From Paraspadella gotoi (Eukaryota > Chaetognatha): a DNA stretch of 64,000 nucleotides. The translations under genes and the position numbers were made by a program. The notes under the pieces are model-generated. The model was not told the DNA's origin. It was given only the letters and a program-made list of their open reading frames with translations, and did no database searches. This document shows, in pieces, positions 37,590 to 50,451 of the stretch. The stretch lies in contig CM119265.1 in NCBI GenBank assembly GCA_051294375.1, positions 7,636,629 to 7,700,628 of the forward strand. The letters run 5' to 3'. The first letter of the stretch is position 1, and each line of letters begins with the position of its first letter.

Positions 37590-38278
37590 TGCTCTCTCTC
37601 TCTCTCTCTCTCTCTCTCTNNNNNNNNNNNNNNNNNNNNNNNNNNNNNNNNNNNNNNNNNNNNNNNNNNNNNNNNNNNNNNNNNNNNNNNNNNNNNNNNN
37701 NNNNNNNNNNNNNNNNNNNNNNNNNNNNNNNNNNNNNNNNNNNNNNNNNNNNNNNNNNNNNNNNNNNNNNNNNNNNNNNNNNNNNNNNNNNNNNNNNNNN
37801 NNNNNNNNNNNNNNNNCTGATAGTTTCAATCATTTAGGATTAAGCCAACGAATCTCGCAAAAAAAGAAAAATTTATTCAGTTGAATAAAATAATTCACTT
37901 TTGAGAAGAAAAAAAAAAAAANNNNNNNNNNNNNNNNNNNNNNNNNNNNNNNNNNNNNNNNNNNNNNNNNNNNNNNNNNNNNNNNNNNNNNNNNNNNNNN
38001 NNNNNNNNNNNNNNNNNNNNNNNNNNNNNNNNNNNNNNNNNNNNNNNNNNNNNNNNNNNNNNNNNNNNNNNNNNNNNNNNNNNNNNNNNNNNNNNNNNNN
38101 NNNNNNNNNNNNNNNNNNNNNNNNNNNNNNNNNNNNNNNNNNNNNNNNNNNNNNNNNNNNNNNNNNNNNNNNNNNNNNNNNNNNNNNNNNNNNNNNNNNN
38201 NNNNNNNNNNNNNNNNNNNNNNNNNNNNNNNNNNNNNNNNNNNNNNNNNNNNNNNNNNNNNNNNNNNNNNNNNNNNNN
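37590..38278. other. CT tract and two large assembly gaps
   Basis: (CT)n from 37590 runs into 197 N (37620-37816). A poly-A tract (37909-37921) runs into 357 N (37922-38278). Any exon upstream of the CELF exon could be hidden here. Confidence 0.95.
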
Positions 38279-38949
38279 CATCGAGTTTTACGAGACGGTT
38301 TGTTTGTGTTGGGCGGCGGAAAGAGGGCGGTGCCCGGTGTCGGATGGCCTGTTCGGGCGGGCGGCGGGCGGGCTGGTGTCGAGCTGGTCGGTTGGATGTT
38401 TGTCGGTCGAACCTTTGTTTGTTACGATTACCAGTTACCATCTTTGTGGTTTCGTTCGAGGTTTCGTTCGCGGTTTTTTGGGGTTCAGTTTCGACTTTTA
38501 GGTTTAGTTTCTCAGTTGCTAAGGAGTTTTAGCTGCTAAGTCTATTTAAATTTGACCGTGTATTCCATCACATGATAACTATGCAGATGCTGAAAAAATC
38601 TGTGGCAATGTCAGCAGTAGATGACATTGACGCGTGTGTCTGCAATTGAAAATAAAACACGTTACGTTCGGACAAAATATTTTCATTTTTGTTGTCTTTT
38701 GAAAAAATAGTACAAAGACCATCACATACTCCCCCTAAAACTAAGCCCCGTTTCCCGGCGGCGGAAATTTAGCGAAACCCCGAATTACTCATTAAGATTT
38801 AAAAAAGTTCCTTCGTTTTTCTTTCCCTTAATTTCCTTCCATTCTTCCACCGCCCCCCCTTTTCATTTCCTCTCCCTTCCCGCCATTTTCCTCACTGACC
38901 CCGTTCCTCGCCCTCTCTCACCCATTTTCTCTCTCTTTGCCATTTTCAG

Positions 38950-39032
38950 GATGTGCCTTTTTGACGTATTGCCAGCGAGACTCAGCCATCAAGGCTCAAC
39001 AGGCGCTACACGAACAGAAAACATTACCAGGG
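38950..39032 (+). CDS. CELF/Bruno-like RNA-binding protein, RRM1 exon
   Basis: The 83-nt exon between acceptor ccattttcag and donor GTAAGT reads (G)[16 protein letters not shown] followed by [11 protein letters not shown]. This is the RNP1/beta3-alpha2 half of the first RRM of CELF/Bruno-like proteins, which control alternative splicing and translation through GU-rich RNA. The phase-1 entry, phase-0 exit and 83-nt length match what I recall of the equivalent vertebrate CELF exon. The sequence CAFLTYC with HEQKTLPG is closest to the CELF3-6 group as I remember it. Neighbouring exons were not found. Upstream ones may lie in the gaps at 37620-38278 or outside the window, and a long CT-filled intron starts right after the donor. 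The gene may therefore span tens of kilobases. Confidence 0.92.
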
Positions 39033-39054
39033 GTAAGTTCAAATCTTTTCTTCT

Positions 39055-39166
<112 letters not shown>

Positions 39167-39199
39167 TTCTCTTTACTGTCTCACGACGTGGATAATGAT

Positions 39200-40435
39200 C
39201 TTGTAACTTTCGACGCTCAGTACGTAAATTGGCGCTACGAGAGGTGACGCTGCGCTCTAAGTTGGCGCTACGCTGATAAGCGGCGATGCGTCTCACGATT
39301 GCGCTGCGTTACGAGATAGCGTTACGTAAGTTTCTTTAGTGGCGTTGAAGATAGGACGAAAAAGGGTCGCCTTTCCCTAACCGTTGAGAAAATAACGCAT
39401 AAACGAATAAACAACGAGACAAACGAACAAACAAACTGACTAACAACATAACAAACATCAGAAATCCATTCACTTTTATCAAGCACGAGGAGAAAAGGAA
39501 TCTCTCGAGCTTTAATTTCCTCCGCGTTGATCTTATGTTTTATTCTTTCCGTTCGCGCGACTCAAGCGCCGACTCCTCGACTGGCGGGATTTATTCAAAA
39601 AACCATTTCTTTTCCCTTTTTTTTCACCCTCTCGTTTCCTTTTTTTTTTATTTTCTTCTCCTTTTTTTCTCCCCTTTTCCTTTCTCTGAAATTCTCAACC
39701 CGAGTGCACGCCTGGCGAATTAAGACGCCGTTTTCCCTCCGTTATCTCCCTTTATTTCTTTTCTCTCTTCTTCCTTTCATTACTTTTTTTTTTATTTCTT
39801 TCTTTTTTTTTCTCTCTCTCTCTCGCTCCCTTTTTTTTTCTCTCCTTTCTTCCCCGATCTCGTTTTTCAAGGTCGTTTCCTCATCAACGTTTTATACAGA
39901 ATCGACGCTGATGCTTTTTCATTTTCATTCTCCTCTCTTCTTCTTCTCTTCTCGCCATGGAGGGTCCTCGCCACTCTTTTCATCTTTCTTATTCTCATAT
40001 TCCTCTCTTTTCTTGGATCATCCTCTTCTCTTTTTCTTTTCTCTTTTTCTTTTTTTTTTTAACTTCGCACTGCGTTTTCTTTTTTCTTTTCTTTTTAACT
40101 TTTCGCTTCCTTTCTTTTCCGCTCATTCTCTTTTTTATTTTTTATATTTTCTGCCTCTTTTCTTTCTCTTCATCTTATTTTTCTTTTTTCGCGCATTCCT
40201 CCTAGGTATACTGGTTTAAGTATGTTATATAAAACTTGTTTAATTACTTTATTAATTAGCTAATTACAATCCACGTCGCCTTCTCATTCAGATTCACCTC
40301 TTCGTAATTTTGATTACCTCTTTTTTTTCCTTTCGCTTAAAGACTTAATTATTCGATTTTCTCTCTGTCTCTCGTCCTCCTATCTGTCTCTTCCCTCCCT
40401 CCTCTGTCTCTTATCTCTCGTCTCTCCTCTCTGCT

Positions 40436-40476
<41 letters not shown>

Positions 40477-40880
40477 TCTCTCTCCTCTCTCTCTCTCTCT
40501 CTCTCCTCTCTGAACGAGCAAAGAGGATTTTGAAAAAATTCTTCCTTGTTGAGACTTCTTCAATTGTTGAGTTCGTCGTACCCTTTTCCTTTATTATTCA
40601 AAAAACAGAACCAAAAAAAATCGATAAAATAATAACGAAAAAAATCGATGAGACTCGGAAACCATATTCCCTGCGAGAACCATCGTTCGACTCCTTCGCG
40701 GCATCTCTCGCGGGCGAAAAACGAAAGAAAATCGAGAAAGAGAAATTCTCTATTCTTTTTTTTATTGATGAAACTTTTAAACATTTTTCATAACTTGATA
40801 AGGAGAAAGATAGATAGATAAATAGAGATCTTCCACTTTTACCTATTTCCACTTGTGTTTCTTCATACTTGTCCGTTTCA
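39200..40880. other. intron-like, no further exon seen
   Basis: A short GGCGCTACG repeat cluster (39228-39330) is followed by T/C-rich DNA (39600-40200) and interrupted CT (40435-40510). No second CELF exon with the expected RPIQVKPAD-type sequence was found. Confidence 0.4.
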
Positions 40881-40889
40881 CTGTTTCCC

Positions 40890-40935
40890 CTCTCTCTCTC
40901 TCTCTCTCTCTCTCCATCTCTCTTCGTCTCTCTCA

Positions 40936-40985
<50 letters not shown>

Positions 40986-41751
40986 TACCTTAACTCAGGC
41001 TCTCCCCCTTCCACTCTTGAATTCTCATAACTTTTTCCACCAAACCCCCAGCCCCCCCCCCAATTCTCTCACCCCTTCTCTTCTCGCTTCACTTTCTTCA
41101 ACTGTTGTCCCGTTTGATTATCAACAATCCCCGACATCCACTCGTCGACTCGTCCCCCCTTAATTTTATCTTTCCTTTTCCTTTCCTTTTTTTCTTTTCT
41201 TTTTTTTTTTTTGAATCTCTTATTTTTCCTTTATCACCTCCGGTAATTTTCTTTCCTTTTCCTACTCTAACTTCCGTTTACAGTTTGTCGCTTTCTCATT
41301 TTCAACTTATCTTATTGACCCTACCCTTTGTCGTCCGCTCTCAATGCGCTTCTTTCTCCCCTTTTCTTTGAAATACCAACATATTTCTTCTTTTTCTCTA
41401 CCTATTTTCTTTCCTCTTTTACCTCCTATCTGTATTTCTTCCCAGACCTTCCACCATCACTTTTCTTTTTCTCCATCTCTCTCCTCTTTCCTCCCTTCTT
41501 CCTTCCTTCTTTCCTTCTTCCTTCCAATACTCACTCCCATGTTGCTCCCTTCTCCTTTTTTTTCCTCCCGGTCCTCATTTGCGTCNNNNNNNNNNNNNNN
41601 NNNNNNNNNNNNNNNNNNNNNNNNNNNNNNNNNNNNNNNNNNNNNNNNNNNNNNNNNNNNNNNNNNNNNNNNNNNNNNNNNNNNNNNNNNNNNNNNNNNN
41701 NNNNNNNNNNNNNNNNNNNNNNNNNNNNNNNNNNNNNNNNNNGAGAGAGAG

Positions 41752-41803
<52 letters not shown>

Positions 41804-42501
41804 AAGAGAAGAGAGAGAGAGAAGAGAGAGAAGAGAGAGAGGAGAGAGAGAGAGAGAGAGAGAGAGAAGAGAGAGAGAGGAGAGAGAGAAGAGAGAGAGA
41901 GAGAGGGCGCGCTCCAAGTGGGCGAACGCAGAGAATCGAATCACATTCGTCCAAGATGGCGGCGGTCCCGCCTTGATGCGGAACGGGCAGAAAAAAAACA
42001 AGATTGGCGGTTGGAGAATCTCCTCCTCTCTCTCTCTCTCTCTCTCTTTCTCTCCTCTCCTCTTACTCCTCCCTCTCAACCTCTCCTCTCTTCTCTCCGT
42101 CCATGTCTCTCTCTCCCTCTCGCCTCCTTCTCTTCTCTCTCCACCTCTCTCATGGTCTCTCTCTTCTCTCTTCCATCGCATTCTCTCTCCTCATTCTCTC
42201 TCAACTCTGGAAGAGAAAAGAAAGAGAAGGAATGAAGGAGAGATGAAAGTGGAAGCCGAGGTGGTGATCTGTGGAAGGGGGAAGTGGAAAGATGGTGGAG
42301 AGGATTTGGTGAGGGGGTGTGGAAGAGGTGGGACCTCGGAATGCCTCCGTCCATCATGAAAGGCCATCATTAACTAGGAATCCATCATCATGAAGCCGAC
42401 GGACGGGGGAACAACGATTTGTAGAGATTCTCTCATTCTCTCCACCTGACGAAGAGGGAGAGGTGCGGCGACGAGAGGGGATGAAGATAGGGGAGAGAGA
42501 T

Positions 42502-42589
<88 letters not shown>

Positions 42590-42600
42590 CAACGACAAAG
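40890..42600. repeat. CT and GA tracts around a 157-N gap
   Basis: CT at 40890-40982, gap 41586-41742, interrupted GA at 41743-41906, CT at 42025-42210 and GA at 42495-42590. A canonical YY1-like CAAGATGGCGGC is at 41952-41963, in CpG-rich DNA between the GA and CT runs. Confidence 0.85.
41952..41963 (+). promoter_or_regulatory. YY1-type motif CAAGATGGCGGC
   Basis: An exact match to the classical animal YY1/Pho core-promoter motif, which often overlaps the first ATG. Here the ATG begins ATGGCGGCGGTCCCGCCTTGA and closes after six codons. Confidence 0.4.
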
Positions 42601-43183
42601 ACATGGGTTGTTTGAGATAAAATATGGGTTAACGAGCGCGGAATTAAATCCGGGGCTGTCGAGGAAAAAGAAATTAAATCCGGGTTTCGGCTCGCGAAAT
42701 CCGTATGTCGTTTACTTCGGCCGTTGATCCTTTCAATGTGAGCCAAGCTGAATGTAAACGGTGATCGATGGCTTAGAGATTGAGTATCCCAGTTTTAAGT
42801 CACAATTCTGAGCTTCTCACGAAATTCCCTGTCTGTATTGAAAATTTGTTATACTGGGCTTAATATTAGAACTGAACCGGAAGGCTAATTGAGTATTTGT
42901 AAAATTAACGAATAAACTTTAAAAAATAGCGAAAAAAAGTAAACAGTTTTTGAAAAAAATCCGTCGGAAATAAATTTTTAAAAAATAATATAGTATTTAA
43001 ATACGACATAAATAGATATAGATTGATATTCGAAACTACATACTAGCAAAATGGAATCTTGTTAACATAAAAAAAAAAGATCCCCGACAGCAGGCTCGCG
43101 ACCGACGCCACCTAGCGGTCGAGAGGCGAAGAATCGGCGACGATTAACTCCGACATCCATCATCGAACGTCAAAAGGAGTCAG

Positions 43184-43354
43184 ATGGGAGGAGGGGGTTG
43201 GGTGAAGGTAGCGATGGTGGAGGAGATGGCGGAAGAGATGGCATCCGAGATGGTAGAGGAGATGGCGGAAAAGATGAATGAAGAGATGGCAAGCGCGATT
43301 AGAGATGGGATGGCAGACGGGCTGTGCTACGTGTTACGGGTTATTTTTGAGTAA
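43184..43354 (+). CDS. 56-codon ORF with Met every fourth residue
   Basis: ATG to TAA, 56 residues, beginning MGGGGWVKVAMVEEMAEEMA. Met sits at 11, 15, 19, 23, 27, 31 and 35, with Glu/Ala between, forming a strongly amphipathic helix. The tail is SAIRDGMADGLCYVLRVIFE. At DNA level it is a 12-bp repeat (GAGATGGCGGAA-like), so the pattern could come from a minisatellite that happens to be open. A GTAAGA donor overlaps the end (43351), so it could be an exon end. No family is recognised. Confidence 0.25.
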   Translation: MGGGGWVKVAMVEEMAEEMASEMVEEMAEKMNEEMASAIRDGMADGLCYVLRVIFE

Positions 43355-43365
43355 GATGAATTTGA

Positions 43366-43476
43366 GGCCTCAAAATCCACCACAGGTTGCTATTCAAGGT
43401 TGCAAAACAAGTTTGCCTGTTTATTAAAAGAATGGATGATTTTTACAATGGCTTTTAACAATTTTTCAAGAAATCT
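43366..43476 (+). repeat. short dispersed repeat, copy 3 (degenerate)
   Basis: It shares GAGGCCTCAAAATCCACCA, GTTTATTAAAAGAATGGATG and ATTTTTACAATGGCTTTTAAC with the corresponding parts of the copies at 15903 and 52541, in the same order. Divergence is higher. Confidence 0.4.
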
Positions 43477-43586
43477 TAGAGGAAATATGATGGAAATCTT
43501 TTGGTTAGCAGAGAGATTTGTTTTTGGGTTTCCAACAATGATGAAATCTTATAGAGGACGGCAGGGGACATAGTAAAAGAGATAGC

Positions 43587-43624
43587 TTCCAGATTATGGT
43601 CGAGGGAAGAACCATAATCTGGAA
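43587..43624. repeat. perfect 14-bp inverted repeat (hairpin)
   Basis: TTCCAGATTATGGT, a 10-base loop, then ACCATAATCTGGAA. Stem pairing is complete. It directly abuts a 7-bp tandem repeat. Confidence 0.85.
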
Positions 43625-43687
43625 CATCCAACATCCAACATCCAACATCCAACATCCAACATCCAACATCCAACATCCAACATCCAA
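43623..43687. repeat. 7-bp tandem repeat (AACATCC)n, about 9 copies
   Basis: Consecutive AACATCC units without visible error start inside the last bases of the hairpin arm. The minus-strand reading gives repeating LDVGCWM peptides, which are an artefact. Confidence 0.95.
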
Positions 43688-44041
43688 ACTTAGATGCAAC
43701 GAAATAAGCCTGAGAATTGGCAACATTGATGTTAGGTCGGTGCTAACTCTTGGTCGAAAAATATGGATTCGATGATAAGGTGAATGTGATTTCCTGGCGT
43801 CAAGGACTAGGAGGCATGACTTGGCGCGTTGACGTTGAAAATGAGGCCGAAAATAGGATCGACTCGGGAAATGGGAAAATATGGGAAATGAGAGAAGGGC
43901 GGAGGGGGGTGGGGGAATTAAGGAGAATGTAATCTATGGGGAGAAAATGACCGAAAGTTCATGATTGACCGACGGGCAACAATGCGCCGCAATCTCTTTG
44001 GTGTGAGGGGGAGAGATTTATCTCGGCCGAAACGGAGTACG

Positions 44042-44357
<316 letters not shown>

Positions 44358-44359
44358 CC

Positions 44360-45810
44360 TCACGTCGCCGGAATATACGGGAGCGAAGTGTGATGCGGGA
44401 ATCAAGTGAGAGTGAAAAATGAGTCGGACATAAAGAAAGATTAGGATGAGGTAAGAAGACGGAAGTGAATTAAATGAAATGAAGTCGAATAAATCAATCC
44501 ATCAATGAATTAATCAGTCGACTAATCAATAAATTGAGAAAATCAATGAATTTCGTCAAACACGTAAGTGAATGGTGTTTGTCAAAGCTGTTGACCAATT
44601 CCACAGTGACGACCATTATGTTTCATTGTTCACCAGAACTCACTCAGTCTCACCTCAGATCAGGTCGACTAGGAATACCTCGCGATCATTTTTCTCCTCA
44701 ATTCGCTTCGAATAAAATACGAAGGCGGAAATGAGTGATGCGACGAGAAAGTGAGAAACGAGTCGAACGTGAATCGTGAATCGAGTGAAGAATGTGAACC
44801 CAAAACTGAGTGAATCGAGAAACGAGGAAGCGGCGACGCTGACGACCATAATGACGACGACTACGACGATAAAAGATGGACCATCTCCACTGATAGGTTA
44901 CGGGAAAAAAAAGGGGGGTGGAGGGAATAAACCCGGAAACGAATCGGGAAGTAATGAATGGACGATGAACGTGGCGATGAATGGGCGATGAACGTGGCGA
45001 TGAATGGGCCATAAGCGGAGGAGAGAACCGGGTTAAAAGCGCAATAAATAGGGAGGGAGGAACGAGGGACCGACGCGTAATTGGCCGGGTGAGGTTAGGG
45101 TGAGTGAGCCTTGACGATAAGTTAAGCTCGGCGGAAAAGATTTGACTTACACGTTAAGCTATGTTAAATTTAAAGCCGAAAAAATGTGTAAAATTTTTTA
45201 AATGTTTGATGCTTAAATTTACAGTTATCGGTTTCTAAGGCAAAAAAAAATAATAATATCGAGATTGCCTTCCATGTTGGAACCCTTCGCTTAATATTCA
45301 GCTATTCACGAATTCTATTTTAAACAAACGCTGTTTATTTGTATCTTTTGGTTACACAATTCATATTTGAAAATGTCAAAAGAGGAAGTAGCTTAGTCAC
45401 TACAATAATGACAATGTCCAAATGTCTCTTGTTCGGTTTTAAAACGAAGATTCTCAAAAAACAAAAAAAATCTTTCTCCAATTAACCTCGCGATCGAAAT
45501 TTTCAGCTCAAAATTTTTTTTAACTCGAAGAAAAAGTTAAAAATGGTGGAAAGCTCATAAATCTTTTCCAATTCGAGTCTCCCACGCCCACTCGCCCATG
45601 GCGTCATCATTCATACTTGCCTCACCTCGCCTCCGCCTCCTTCCATACCCACCCAACCACCGTCTCTCCAAAGCGACGACGCCTTACCCTTCACGTTTCA
45701 ATTTCTCCTTCCTTCCTTAGTAAGTATCTCATTGAGTATCTAATGACACTTCCTCCTTTCCAATCCCTGGTGCCACATTTCATTCCATCACTCTTCCGTT
45801 AGAGATTCTT
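44360..45810. other. no firm gene; two-copy 22-bp repeat at 44961-45011
   Basis: Mostly unique DNA. CGATGAACGTGGCGATGAAT is repeated directly near 44961 and 44987. A CACGTAAGT donor-like site at 44559 has no convincing exon before it. Confidence 0.35.
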
Positions 45811-45812
45811 CA

Positions 45813-45937
<125 letters not shown>

Positions 45938-46029
45938 GTTCTTTGTCTTTTTTAGTTACGCGATTAACACGCCGAGGTTAATTTATTTCCTTCTCATATT
46001 TTCTCTTTTCTTCATCTATTTCGAGATGA

Positions 46030-48790
46030 ATATTTTTTTCCGGAGATCTCTCTCTCTCTCTCTCTCTGACTCATATTCAGTCTTTTTCTTGTCCTCTTTC
46101 CTCCCTCACTTCTTTTCACGGCTTCCAAATATTAGAGTGAAAACATTCTCAGCTGTTTCTACACAACATCAATCCCCTGCTAAAGCAAGGAGAGAGGAGG
46201 AGAGAATGCAGACGGAGTGACGTAGTCGAGCGAGATGAGAGAGAGACGAGAGAGCAGAGAAGTAGGTGAGATGAAGAGATGAGAGCATATGCGAGAGGGA
46301 GAGAGGGAGAGAGAGAGGACGAGGAGTCGAGAGAGAGAGAGGGAACGTCGACTCTGCAAAAAAAGTAAAATTAAAAAAAATTGGGGTAGGAAATGAAAAG
46401 GGAAAAAACCGAAGAAAAAAAAAAAAAAAAAAACTAAAAAAAAAGGAAAGGAAAATGGCAGAAGGAGAATGATGAAGAATTCCGTTCGTCTCTGGAGGTT
46501 TTCAATAAAGTGGCGAAACTCTGGGGTTTTTTGTTTCTCCATTTTCACTTTTCCATTCCTTTTTTTTCCGTCTCATTTTTTTGGGTTTTTTTTTTCTCTA
46601 TTATTTTTTCATCTTTCTTTTTATCCATCTTTCCTTCCCGAGAAATTTTTCTCGATTCGCCAAAGAAACCAGACGCGACTGAATTTTTACTCTTTAATCG
46701 CGAGTAGCCGCGACTCAATAAGACGCCTTTCTGGTCGGTCAGTCAGTCAAATTGTTAAATTGTTAATTAAATTGAAAAATAAACTATTCCTTACACTGTT
46801 TTTTCTTGAAAAATATCTTTAAATGAATATTTTCTTAAAAACTAACAGATAAAGAATATGTTTAAATGTATATTCGATAACAATTTTTTAAACTTTAATT
46901 AATAAACCGCTACTACCCGGCTTGTCTTATTTTCCCCCTTTTTTTTTGGTCGAGAGAGTTTCGCGAATTTAACTTCGGCTTCGGTTACGTAAAAAATGGA
47001 TGAGGAATCTAATCTGTAGCGAATGAGACGCATGAAAATCCAGGCGGTGAATTTTTAAAAAGGTTTTTTTTTTAAAGAGAAAACCTTTTAACTATCGTTT
47101 TTCATTAAATTTTAAAAACTTTGCCACGAATCCAGTCGTCACCGTCATCATTGACTCGTTATGATTGACCTTTTGGGTTCGTTTATATTATCATCACTCT
47201 GAATTACAAATCTTCAACGTTTCTCATTTGACACTTTTGTCAGAGACCCCTCGTAGTTTGTTACTAATATCACCAAGTATTTGTTGTCATCGTCGTCGTT
47301 GTCATCGTCATCGCCGTCGTCGTTGTCATCGTCGTCCAGGGACGATTCCGCCTGAGGAGAGAATCCATTCATCTTATCACGGTCTTCACCTCGCGATCCT
47401 CCTTCGCCTTTTCTTTCTTTTTTTTTTTCCTTTTCGCTCCTTTTCCCATTTACTCTTTGCTCTCCTTTTTATTAGCTCCTCTTTACAGTTTTTTTTTTTT
47501 CACTCATTCGTAGCTGTTCACTTCCTTCCCTCTTCTTTTAATTCTTTCTTTTACCTCAACTTTCCTGAATTCAGAACTCACTCTTCCGGTTTTCGTTCTT
47601 TGTTTCTTTTCGTATCAATCGTATTTCCGTCCTTGTACTTTCTCCGGATTTTTTTCCCTTTCCCTTCTTTCCGCTCTCACCTGGATTCCAACGCATTTTT
47701 CCATCAACAAAACAGGTTATACGTACTTTCAGCCCTTGTTCTCTTTCCCTTTCCTCCCTCATTCCCACCTCGGATTTTTGAGTAACATTGTCCCAAAAAC
47801 AAATCGCGTCGCCCGTCGGTTTACCTCGTCCCTCATTGGCTCCCGTCTCTCGACGTCGTCGCGCGGATTCTCAATGCAAAAGGAAAGAGAATTACGTCCG
47901 GTGATGTCGTCACACAGATATCTACGACCCTTTGCGCGAAGACGGACGCGAGACGACGACGATAACGTAGACGCCTTTCGCGAAACGGGAGGGGGGGGGG
48001 CGTTGCCGCGCGGGAAAATTGGTGAAAGGGAAAATGGCGAATCCGTCCTGACGACCGAGTGTGAAAAGATGTGAGGTGATATCACGGGAATTTGAACGTG
48101 AGAAAGTTGGTATCTTTGTGATTGATTTGGATTATTAATTCAATAATTCTCCCTATAATCATGTCTCTGGCAAAATAAGATTCGAATGAGGAAAAAAAGG
48201 CGTTTATTGAAAAGGAGGAAAAAGGCCGAATAAAATAATAACAAGTAGTACGTCTGACTAAAGAGAGGGAAAAAGGTGGAGTGAATATTTTTGAAACTAA
48301 AAACCTGGACCCCGAAGTCCCGCGAGCTCGAAGGAGAAGAGGATGAGGAAAGGGGAGGATGACGATGCCTTCGGCTGAACCCCTCCTCATCGATTCTTTT
48401 AGGACTACTCATTCGTTGCTCTTTTGTTTCACAATAATCTGTCTATCGGACCCATTATTGTGATAGTATCGGTAGATGAAACTACGTAAAAACATAGAAA
48501 GAAATTAACAAAAATAGTTTACGCGTCTCACGACAAATGAGCGAAAAAAAGATACAAAGAGAGACCGAGAAATATTAATCGCATATACAACGATAAATTA
48601 ATATTAATGTATAAAAAATACAGAATATATAGACAAAATACTAATAATATTAAACAGCGAATCTTTCGTCCAGAATTTCCTTTTTTTCTTAATTTCTTTC
48701 TTTCAGAAAATTTTCCCAAAAGTCGACCTCTGGACCCCAACGCAAATTAAATTTTGGCGGCTTCAGTTTACGCAAATAACTCATAGGTCA
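46030..48790. other. no gene supported
   Basis: Includes GA-rich DNA (46197-46345), poly-A (46410-46445), a GTCATCGTCGTC-type repeat (47285-47337) and unique AT-rich DNA. ATTGGCTC near 47839 sits in CpG-rich sequence (47810-48000). The open frame across 47736-48074 is partly GC-driven, and no splice partner was found. Confidence 0.4.
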
Positions 48791-48795
48791 CTCAG

Positions 48796-48797
<2 letters not shown>

Positions 48798-48847
<50 letters not shown>

Positions 48848-49309
48848 CTTCCTCTCTCTCCCCCTTCTCTCTCTCTCTTCTCTCTCTCACTGTTCTGAGT
48901 GAAAGTTCTCCGGGAATTAATTCTAGACACCATATTTGGCTCGGGATCATGCATCAAGAATTTTGGTGGCGCCGAACGCGCGTGCGTTCCCCTGACCTTT
49001 TGACTTTTTCCCCGCTTCGCCAACTTTGACTTTTGAATCGCCACCACCACCCCGACCACCACGCTGGACCACCACCCCGGTTCACTTCGCTGACGCCAGT
49101 CCCCATCACCCGCCCCCCCTCGGAGGCTTTGCTCTTTCTTATCCACGATTGTTCTCACCAACCATCGATTCATCTCGACAGCCTAAGGGAACCTTTTTAA
49201 CGTTGACCGCGAACAGTTGCGAGCGTCGAGTTGTAAATGGATTTTTTGTGCTAATTACGGAGATTCTGACTCTCTCTGTTTTTATGACTCTGTCTCTCTC
49301 TCTCTCTAT

Positions 49310-49357
<48 letters not shown>

Positions 49358-49652
49358 TTCTTTTCTTTCTTTCTTTCTTTCTTTCTTTCTTTTACTTATT
49401 TTTCTTTTCTTTCTTTCTTTCTTCTTAACTCTCTCTCTTCTCTCTTCTCCCCCCTCTCTCTCCTCTCTCTCTCTCTTCTCTCTCCCTCTCTCTCTCTCTC
49501 TCTCCCTCTCTCTCCTCTCTTTTCTTTCTTCTTTTTTCTTGTCTTTTTTCTTTCTTACTCTCTTCTCTTCTCCCTCATCTCTCCCTCTCTCTCTCTCATC
49601 TCTCTCTCTCTCTCTCTCACCTCTCTCATCCCTCCACTACCCATACTCGTCT

Positions 49653-49688
<36 letters not shown>

Positions 49689-49735
49689 TCTCCCTCTCTC
49701 TCTTCTCTCTCTCTCTCTCTTCTCTCTCTCTCCCG
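48798..49735. repeat. CT and TTTC tetranucleotide tracts
   Basis: CT at 48798-48895, TTTC repeats at 49312-49400, interrupted CT at 49430-49530 and 49580-49735. A Pro-rich plus-strand reading at 49026-49140 (PPPPRPPRWTTTPVHF) could be coding but has no supporting exon structure. Confidence 0.85.
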
Positions 49736-50083
49736 TCCCCCCCCTTAAAAATTTAAACCTCATCAACAACGACAACAAAATAAATTTGAAAACTCAAGCG
49801 TCGTAGCGATTTTTCTACCAGATTTTCTTGGCTTTTTTTCCCCTACCGAATAACGACCTCGCCGAAATTTGGATTTTTCAATTTTTCTGTTCGCAGCCCA
49901 GAAAAGAAAGCAAGTAAAAAGAAAGGTTGTGGACACGAATGTTGTTTTAACTCATTCCTTCTCCAATCTCCTGTGGGTTCTAATCCCCATTTATTCCGAG
50001 GTAAAGCTGCAAAGAACTGAATTATCCGAAGTCTCACCTCTGAAACTAAACGTCACTTGGTCTTGGCTACTTTTAAATCACCA

Positions 50084-50101
50084 CTCTCTCTTCTCTCTCT
50101 T

Positions 50102-50139
<38 letters not shown>

Positions 50140-50140
50140 A

Positions 50141-50204
<64 letters not shown>

Positions 50205-50418
50205 TTCTCTTCCCACTCCTCCCCACACCAACCGTAATCTCGCGAAAAACTTGTCGTTTCATAAGCGTAGAACTGCGATTTGACATTTTAATTTCTGCTT
50301 CAAGTCTTTCCGCCTGCTCATTTTTTCTGCTGTCACGCGGATTGGAGTGTTGCCCGAAGTATGTGTTGGGTGTGCCAAGAACGGGCGCGTGGTGGTGAGA
50401 GAGAGACGAGCAGCAGAC

Positions 50419-50451
<33 letters not shown>

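Noticed and set aside
41328-42359. 343-codon open frame through a gap
   Set aside because: It includes over 50 unknown residues from Ns and long Glu-Arg runs from (GA)n. Composition artefact.
43100-43125. CTCF-like GCCACCTAGCGG element
   Set aside because: A resemblance only; I could not match it confidently to the consensus.
43476-43726. repeated LDVGCWM peptide ORFs on the minus strand
   Set aside because: A direct translation of the 7-bp AACATCC satellite.
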